NCBI GenBank assembly: GCA_963920705.1
Contig: OY987232.1
Location: 12,773,726-12,837,725 of the forward strand
From: Odiellus spinosus
Lineage: Eukaryota > Arthropoda > Arachnida > Opiliones > Phalangiidae
Reading direction: 5' to 3'
Length of the DNA: 64,000 nt
In this document: positions 57,154-64,000 of the stretch, one piece after another
How the letters are laid out: every line of letters starts with the position of its first letter
Position numbering within the stretch: position 1 is the stretch's first letter
The notes under the pieces: generated by a model
Database searches by the model: none
The model's input: only the letters and a program-made list of their open reading frames with translations
What the model was told of the DNA's origin: nothing
Translations under genes and position numbers: made by a program

Positions 57154-58735
57154 ATAAAACTAAAAATTAAATCCATAGGCATTCTAAAATTAATGGTGAC
57201 AGCTTTACTTTAATAAGTATATTTCTTAATATCAGCATATTTGTGGGGCTACATTATCCCTTTAGGAAAATTTGCAAATAACGACTGAATTATGTTAAGA
57301 ACTGAAATGGAAGCAAGGACAGGGTTGCCACAGTTTTTTCAGATTCAAATTCCCTGACTTTTCTAGGTTTTTCCCTGACCTTTACCAACGATTTTCCCTG
57401 ACCGTTTCATCTAATACTACCCAATTTTTAACCTTTTATTTTTTATATAATTGCTCTGGCCAAACTTTTTGCACGCGTATCTTTGTTCTAATTAGAGACT
57501 GGCGAGAGCCAGTCTCTGTTATTCATAGCTCTAGTTTTCCGTAGACTGCTAGCAGCTCCTCTGTTTGGGCTGTATTAACTCCGATGGGGAAATAACATGG
57601 GCTGCCAAGATCCGAGATTCTTATACATTATCGAAGCTCAAAAATCGAGTGATTACCCATGACGCTTTTTTTGGTACACGTTAAAGTTCAGTGTGTCTGT
57701 ACCTAGAGTCGTCATACCCGAAGGCCTATCTATAATTTGGAAGCTGTTTGTTTTCTTTTTTTCTGTGATTTAGTTTAATCTTATGTCGATATGTGTGCTT
57801 TTGACCTTTTTTTTCCCCAAATCAGACTTTAATATAAAGTAAAATTAATTTTAAATCTATGTTATACAGAATGGTCCCTCGCTTTGCACGCGTTGAAATT
57901 ACGGTTGCCTCTAGCTAGTGCATAAACGGCCATAGAGTATTTGCATAGCCCGCTTAGACAGCCCGCTTAGGCAAAAAAGGCCGTAGCTTCAAGCTCTATC
58001 ATTGCTATGTACGCGTTGAAATTCGGTATGGTTCCACCTCTAGCCAATGAACACGCCGTCAGGCGGTTAACCATCCCGCTTATAAATTCCCTACGCGCTG
58101 CTGCAAAGCGACCGTTCTCTGTATTTATTCTGGGATAGAGAAAAAACACCCCTTTACCTTTACACCCGCTGAATTTGGAAAGTGAAATAAGCGGGAGAGT
58201 AGCGAAAAGAGAGTAAGAGACGCCATAAAATGTTTCATCGGTTAGTTTCGTAAAACTACTATATCTTTAACAAAAGACTTGAATATGGTAATTATTTTTG
58301 TTTATTTTTGAAATGTCTTAATTGAATTTTTATGAGTTTTATTTTCCATTTGGACTTAAATATTAACTAAATGAGTTGTTATAAATTACAATCCAAGGCT
58401 TAGTGGGACAATCTCTTCGACGTAGACCTTTTGGTCAGGTTTTACTAGATAGATGTCAGTACTTTCTCCGCCGACCGATGAATTCGAATCTCGTAGCGAG
58501 TTCAAGTTTTTTTTTAAATTATTTTTTTATTAAACTTTAATTTTTCTTCAAATTAATTATATTATAAAATATCATTCCTCTTCTAATATCATAATATCAT
58601 TAAAATTTAATTATAATTCATAAATAAATTTAGTGGTTCAACTTTTTGTCAGTAGGTGAAAGCTGATTTCGTACGTTATCTTACAGCTACGCTATAACAC
58701 GCGCATGAGCATGAAATTGGTAGCCTATTGCATAT

Positions 58736-59452
58736 GGCGAATTCCACTGGGACGTTTCGAGCGCTCCGAGAGCGCTCGAGATGAGATTTCGTGTTCCACC
58801 TTAGAGCGGCTCGTGGCGAGATCCGCGTGTTCCACTGGCGATTTCGCTCTCGCGGAGAGCGCTCTGAGAGCAAAAATATCGCTCCGAGATATTCGACAGA
58901 TCGACAGATCTCGAGCGGTTTTCGTGATTTTTTTATAGCGATTTCCACTGGGAAGCTCCGAGAGGGCTCCGATTAAAAATGGCGGAACTAGATAGGAATA
59001 GCAAAATTCGGGCTGCGTATTTATTTTTGGAATCGTCTTCGGATAGTTCCGACGAGGAAATTGTAGCTAATCTTTTACAGAAAACATTAAGGATAGTAAA
59101 AAGGCCTAAAATAAATGGTTATATTGAGGATGTTGTTCATTCCTACTCCGAAAATGAGTCCTTCTTTACGCATAGGCTTATCGTTTAAAATAATTTGTTT
59201 AAAATAATTTATTCAAGTGTTGTTATTTATTATTTCGTAAAAATTAACCATCTTCTCGAACACAACATGATTCGAATCATCCATGACTTGCCGCGAAAAG
59301 CTTGCCTTGAGAGTCGCTCTTATAATTGAGTCGTGTTTCACTGGGAGATTCGCTCGACCACTCTCAAGCGAATTCTCGACCGATCTGTGACGTCAAAATC
59401 GAGTTCGGAGCCCTCTCTTGGAGCGCTCGAAACGTCCCAGTGGAAATCGCTA
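58736..59452. mobile_element. Harbinger-like fragment with inverted ends
   Basis: The ends GCGAATTCCACTGGGACG and CGTCCCAGTGGAAATCGC are near-complementary, followed by GAGCGCTC-rich repeats. The enclosed frame (58,979-59,188) looks like the N-terminus of a PIF/Harbinger-type protein. Borders are from the inverted repeat. The target duplication is unclear. Confidence 0.55.
58979..59188 (+). pseudogene. N-terminal fragment of a Harbinger-type transposase
   Basis: A 69-codon frame starting MAELDRNSKIRAAYLFLE, with an acidic SSDSSDEE stretch and ending near VVHSYSENESFFTHRL. HARBI1-like proteins have a similar start and a Y-x-x-x-E-F-x-x-H-F-R element at this distance. The sequence loses register there and stops. 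The catalytic domain is absent. The assignment rests on remembered family features and is tentative. Confidence 0.4.
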
Positions 59453-59699
59453 TTAGACTCCTCGATCACGCGCTTCGGTGGCGCTCATGGAAGCCCCGCC
59501 AATCGGGCGAATAAATGAATTCTCGAGATTTACCAAACTGATGCACGTCTCAAATGGGGGAAACTGACCAAGTTCTAAGGATTTCGCCCTTTTCACGGCT
59601 ATAACGATTTAAAGCCACAATCAAAATCTATGCCTTTGTCGTTGCTTACAGGGTTAGGTTAGGTAAAGTTTCTCGGAGAGATAATTATTTGGTTTCCCA

Positions 59700-59725
59700 A
59701 ATTGTTAATACAACTTACAATGATA
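59700..59725 (-). mobile_element. Solo end of the Helentron-like family, inverted
   Basis: GGTTTCCCAAATTGTTAAT is the complement of the left end seen at 32,285, 41,638 and 62,530 (AACAATTTGGGAAACC). The sequence further left (ATCTCTCCGAG complement) also agrees. No right-end hairpin was found nearby. Confidence 0.5.
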
Positions 59726-59861
59726 CGTTCACACTTGTCACTCTGCATGAAAACGTTTTGAAAATTTTTTCAACATTAAAATATTTTCCAACGCAACTAT
59801 TTTGTTTATTGACAAACTAACTCTAAAGTTCACCCTGACTACTTTTTACAAAGGAACAGAT

Positions 59862-60365
59862 ATTAGTTAAAAAACCTTGTTGCAATGCAACAAGAAGGAA
59901 CAGGTTATTCATAACGTAAGTACTACTTTCACAATTGTAATTACAACTTTGAATGGACAGATATGATTATCATTCCGAGAACACCCATCACAACTTTCAA
60001 TGGGCATATATTATCATTTTAAATGGGAGTGCCATTGATTCAAACCTTTCACGAATAACTCTGCGAAAATTTGTGTTATAGAATGTAACAAGCACCACCA
60101 TTTCCAAAACTAAGCGATTGGGAAGTCTTGGGTACAGCATAATAGACCAAGTAGAAATTTTCGCTGAGTTATTCGTGAAAGGTTTGAATCAATGGCACTC
60201 CCATTTAAAATGATAATATATGCCCATTGAAAGTTGTGATGGGTGTTCTCGGAATGATAATCATATCTGTCCATTCAAAGTTGTAATTACAATTGTGAAA
60301 GTAGTACTTACGTTATGAATAACCTGTTCCTTCTTGTTGCATTGCAACAAGGTTTTTTAACTAAT
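59862..60365. mobile_element. 504-bp near-perfect palindromic foldback
   Basis: Arms of about 205 bp (59,862-60,075 and 60,155-60,365) are essentially exact inverted copies, starting ATTAGTTAAAAAACCTTGTT. The loop is about 80 bp. No coding capacity. Nested within the hAT-like element. A target duplication was not resolved. Confidence 0.85.
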
Positions 60366-60599
60366 CTATACAACTGACACGGTCAGCTGAGAATCTTTTC
60401 TGCAGATGATTGTAATTTCCTGGCTTCTTGAAAGATCTTCGAATTCCCTGACATTTCCCTGACTTTTTTGGTTCATTTTCAAATTCCCTGACTTTTTTGG
60501 TTCATTTTCAAATTCCCTGACATTTAACTGACTTTTTTGGTTAATTTTCAAATTCCCTGACTTTTCCCTGACCTGTGGCAACCCTGCAGGAGATATTCT

Positions 60600-60832
60600 T
60601 GGAAATACCCGGGTTTTCAATGGGGCGTATACCGGAGTTTACAATGGGGCGTATACCCGGGTTTTCAATGGGGCGTATACCGGAGTTTACAATGGGGCGT
60701 ATACCCGGGTTTCCAACGGGGCGTATACCCGCGTTTCCAACGGGGCGTATACCCGCGTTTCCAACGGGGCGTATACCCGCGTTTCCAACGGGGCGTATAC
60801 CCGCGGGTTTCCAATGGGACATATTCCCGAGG
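60600..60832. repeat. 24-bp minisatellite abutting exon A of IR-5, 9-10 copies
   Basis: Unit GGGTTTTCAATGGGGCGTAT plus ACCC, with GTTTCCAACGGGGCG variants on the right. It ends about 40 bp before the exon A acceptor. Same repeat family and place as in IR-3. Confidence 0.92.
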
Positions 60833-60874
60833 GATGCATGGTGACTACTAATCTTAGATTATTTTTTAAATCAG

Positions 60875-61475
60875 AGTTTAGGGGATTTGAATTTACATGA
60901 AAACCTGTATAGAGATTTCGAAGAAGGAAAAGATGTAAATAATACCATATTATCTTTCATGCAATATATTTTGCTCAATTTATCAAATATCACGTAAGAA
61001 CTATATTATATGATTTTTTGTGTGTATATATATTTTTTTAAAGAACGCTTGACAATAACTGGCAATTGAACTCCTACTACTTGACTAAATTTCCATTAGT
61101 GAATGTATGAGAGACAACTCTAGCCTTAAAGGAGAATGCAAACTAACAACAAGTGACTTTTTATCGATTCCTTATCGTTTATATAGTCCTAGTCCAACAG
61201 TAAAAAAATTATAAACAAATATTAAACTAGAAATAAATTTGAAACTTACCATCAAAATAGGCTGTTGGATTCATGGAAATATCCTGAACTCTCCATACAT
61301 GGACAAGCGACCAATGACATTCATCATGGAGATCCGCATTCCCCAAATAAGAGCCCATCGATCAATCTCATTGGTCGGTAGTCCTTATATGGGAGTTTTG
61401 TTGGCTAGGCATATTTAAACGATAAGGAATCGATAAAAAAAAAATCACTTGTTGTTCGGTTGCATTCTCCATTTC

Positions 61476-61512
<37 letters not shown>

Positions 61513-63784
61513 CTTATAGTCTGAAATTCGTGAATTTCTGGGAAGCCAAGGCCATGGTGCAAAGATATAATCACACCACGAGTACTGGAGAATACACGAA
61601 AAAAGCTGTCGCCCTTGGAGTGAGTATAGTAATATAATAATTAAGTTGAGTAACCAAATTTTTATCAAACCTAACATAAAATATGAAAATTAGCCACCAA
61701 TGAGTCTGTTTCTACGCACGAAGACGCCACATTTGGGTGCCGGGACGTTTAGCGGCCGTTTCATTTGGGCGCAATAGTCGGAAAAAATTTAACATATGGG
61801 CGTCCCGTGTTATAGTATCCTTACCCGAACTGCGCCGTCTCATATATTTGCCTACTCATGGTCAGGTTCCGCTCAGTGCCACCTAATGCGCTTTACGCCA
61901 ACCTAACCTATCCTAAAATATTACAAGACGGACGGGTTAGCCCGAGTTATTAACTAGTTGGAGGAACGGGCTTATTCGTGTAATTATCTAACCTAACATT
62001 AGCTTAAAGGCGGTTTGAACCGGTTTAATCTAATTAAAATATCCCGCTTCTTTAAATCTTAAAAACACACGATTCAAACGTCTCATTAGGATTTTTAAAC
62101 GTACGCGAAGGAAATATTTATGCTTGAAAATCCTAGATTTGAGTCAACCCTCTCGAATTCTAAAAAATCTTCTGTTGAGTTAATAGATTATATAATAAAT
62201 ACGACTTTACTTTAACGCATTTAAAAGGTTTATTAATCTATTTAGTTGTTTAGTTATTAAAAATTACTACTTCAGTAAATACATTAGTCATTAGATATTC
62301 TAAGAGCAGAACCTATCACAATGAAATCTAGGTCAGAACTAAAAAAAACTTGACTATGTAGTTCTACTCTTGTTCCATAAGGTTATTTTGGTTAATCACC
62401 AGATTGCACTGGTGCATAACAGGTTAAACATTTAGAGGTATATACCTTTTCAACTCCTACACTTTATACTTTAAGAAATATTATTGGTTGTCCAACATCT
62501 TCCGCGTTTCAGGCAAAATGATTTATTAACAATTTGGGAAACCAAAATTTACCTCATTGACTCTACTAAAGTTCAGTTGGGGAGGTAAAAATTATTGGGA
62601 GACATTAGACCTAATCCCGTTCGAACGAAAAACTTGCACAGGGGATGTAAACTTTGCATAGCCTAGCCTAAAATGTCCGAGCGTCCAAATCGTCCGGTTC
62701 CGAAGAACTTGTGCTTTCGCATTTCTAAGAAAGGTTTAGATCAAATGCATTTAGATTCGGGCTTCTTTCTCAATTGAAGTCTGGTAACGTGGACTAAAAG
62801 AAAATTTTGGATTTAAGCTTCAGCTTTGTTTTTAAGCAAAAAAATAAAACTAAAAAAAGTAAATAAATATTAATTTGTTTTACTCGAAGTTGTGCGACGC
62901 GACTCTGGAAGTCTACGGTGCCGGCCTGTCAATGTTCCAATATCACCATTCCCCTGTATTCGAATTCCAAGACGTTGTTATTGCAACCATCGCGAGCCCC
63001 GCGAGCAGCGACAAGCAATTTTCATTGAAGGGCATCGAGCCATCAGTTTGGATGACGTTGCTAGTCTGTCTGCTAATATTGTCTCTAGTCTGCGCAATTT
63101 TAAAAATCAACTTCATTCGTTCGAATTTCGCGAATCGTTTTCTGTCTTTGGAATACTCGTGGTACTTCTTTTCTAACCTACTATTGAACCGTTGAGTATA
63201 TTCAATAATTGGTGATTCTGACAAATTAAACAAATTAAAAGTAATAGCTTTGAAACCCTTCTAGCTCCGGATACGTTTCCAGCGAGTATTTCGGCAAAAT
63301 TTCTATTGGGTGGCTGGTTACTTGGCACGATGGTCTTGATCAAGGCCTATTCGGGGAACTTGAAGAGCGAATTAATGGTGTCAAAGACCATTCGAATAAA
63401 CACTCTCGAAGATTTGAGTAAATCACCCGGAACAAGGCTCGCGATACGTGGAAATGGTCCCTTTATGGGCTATGCTGAGAAGACGCGTAAAAAATGGCCT
63501 TTGATGGATAAATTTTTAAGGGAAGCATTTCTATACTATAATTTGAAGTTAAACCCTGAACTACTTGATTGTTTTCCGAATGGCACTGCTAAATTCGCCG
63601 ACCTGAGTTCTAGAGAAGAAATGTACTCCCGATTACGTAGCAGCTATACCATTAGACAGCTAGCGAAAGCTATAAGCTCAGGCAAAGGTGTTTATTTCGG
63701 AAACAGAAATTATTTTACTCAAGTGGGCTATTCTATTTTCAATAAAAATCTAACTAAAAGGATATTGGAACAAGTTGATTATCT
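60875..63784 (+). CDS. IR-5: ionotropic receptor (IR) gene, exons A-D, last exon beyond window
   Basis: Exons: A 60875..60993, B 61520..61619, C 62890..63190, D 63265..63784. The phase-2 donor CT|GTAAGT after exon D points to an exon E right of the window (M3 missing here). M1 is SVWMTLLVCLLILSLVCAIL. The pore is LLGGWLLGTMVLIKAYSGNL. The S2 end is ISSGKGVYFGN, as in IR-3. Exon A (LNLHENLYRDF) and the A-B intron also match IR-3. The exon C acceptor is TCGAAG rather than TCGCAG, slightly weaker, and the C-D donor is GTTGAG instead of GTTAAG. The frame is intact throughout. The product is probably a chemosensory cation-channel subunit. Exon Z at 55,872 probably belongs to it. Confidence 0.84.
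61133..61471. mobile_element. TTAA-family MITE in intron A-B of IR-5
   Basis: Ends GGAGAATGCAAACTAACAAC (after TTAA) and GGTTGCATTCTCC. The subterminal AAGGAATCGATAAAAA is complementary to TTTTTATCGATTCCTT. It is the short relative of the element at 31,915-36,025 at the orthologous position in IR-3. A poly(T) run (61,479-61,512) and the exon B acceptor follow directly. Confidence 0.72.
61620..62529. other. Intron B-C of IR-5, left part
   Basis: No exon is seen. Positions about 61,900-62,000 carry CTAACCTATCCTAAAATATT and GAGTTATTAACTAGTTGGAG words, which are the approximate complement of 2,080-2,250. The rest is AT-rich without recognisable structure. Confidence 0.4.
62530..62592 (+). mobile_element. 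63-bp minimal Helentron-like element (both ends fused)
   Basis: The left end (CAATTTGGGAAACCAAAATT, TACCTC) is followed almost at once by the right-end hairpin (ACTAAAGTTCAGTTGGGGAGG) and TAAAAAT. It is either an internally deleted copy or a minimal unit that defines the termini. In intron B-C of IR-5. Confidence 0.6.
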
Positions 63785-64000
63785 GTAAGTTTCGAATTAG
63801 ATTTTGATATTTATAGCGCATGCGCAATTGTGTAGCTGTATTTCTCTCTATTAGTCCGATAGCGGCGTGTTCGTAGTCCGTTACTAACTATGGGCTCGGG
63901 AACACGAAAAAAAAAAAAAAAATCAATGGCACACCTTATAATTGTCCCGTAGACCCCCCCCCCCCAGAAAAACTGAAACCCCTATTATGAAAATCAGTAT
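63785..64000. other. Start of intron D-E of IR-5
   Basis: Matches the IR-3 intron at 37,380-37,610 (TTAGTCCGATA(A/G)CGGCGTG, CCGTTACTAACTATGGG, ACTGA(A/G)ACCCCTAT) and not the IR-2/IR-4 type. The window ends before exon E. Confidence 0.7.

Larger units (their letters stand above)
57320..60586. mobile_element. hAT-like 3.3-kb element with nested insertions
   Basis: The left end is CAGGGTTGCCACAG. The right end is CTGTGGCAACCCTG. Subterminal TTCCCTGACTTTT words (several copies on the right, 60,440-60,570) are inverted relative to one another in orientation. CAGGGTTGCCAC-type ends are typical of hAT elements. No clean 8-bp duplication was found. It contains the Harbinger-like fragment and the 504-bp palindrome but no hAT transposase. 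A perfect 10-bp hairpin (AGAGACTGGC/GCCAGTCTCT) lies at 57,501-57,524. Confidence 0.62.

Noticed and set aside
58380-58510. tRNA-like words (GAATTCGAATCTCG) and possible tRNA-derived SINE
   Set aside because: A B-box-like word is present on the minus strand, but I could not find a matching A box or a cloverleaf. No tRNA gene is supported anywhere in the window.

Overview
The window looks like arthropod nuclear DNA. The genes are split by spliceosomal introns with GT..AG borders. There are short interstitial TTAGG runs, many non-autonomous DNA transposons and long minisatellites. The recognisable proteins are ionotropic receptors (IRs), the chemosensory branch of the ionotropic glutamate receptor family. 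I cannot name the species from the sequence.

The backbone is a head-to-tail, plus-strand array of five IR-like genes, called here IR-1 to IR-5: about 6.2-11.4 kb, 21.3-26.2 kb (candidate first exon at 18.75 kb), 31.7-38.3 kb (30.67 kb), 49.1-52.8 kb (45.95 kb) and 60.9 kb to beyond the right edge (55.87 kb). All use the same exon plan with conserved intron phases. Exon A (end of the S1 ligand-binding lobe, with NLSN(I/V)T glycosylation sequons) is followed by exon B, then exon C (S1 end plus membrane segment M1), exon D (pore, M2 and S2) and exon E (end of S2, M3, short cytoplasmic tail). A 47-bp candidate exon Z precedes exon A. The 5' ends (signal peptide, amino-terminal region) could not be resolved. 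IR-1 is the most divergent. IR-2 and IR-4 form one subtype and IR-3 and IR-5 another, alternating along the DNA, which suggests that a two-gene module was duplicated.

Each gene sits in a duplicated cassette. An upstream block with a TATA-like element lies about 360 bp before exon Z (or its relic). The exons follow, and then a 39-bp satellite begins 100-300 bp after the stop codon of IR-2, IR-3 and IR-4. The cassettes differ mainly by insertions: seven inverted-repeat transposons with 7-bp target duplications, a palindromic Tc1/mariner-type element, two large Helentron-like elements, hAT-like, TTAA-type and Harbinger-like pieces, and minisatellites with periods of 20, 24, 27, 30-33 and 39 bp. 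No reverse-transcriptase-encoding element was seen.

Taken together, the window shows a chemoreceptor array in which membrane and pore segments are nearly frozen between paralogues while ligand-binding segments vary strongly. Most of the intervening DNA is accounted for by nested DNA transposons and expanding tandem repeats.
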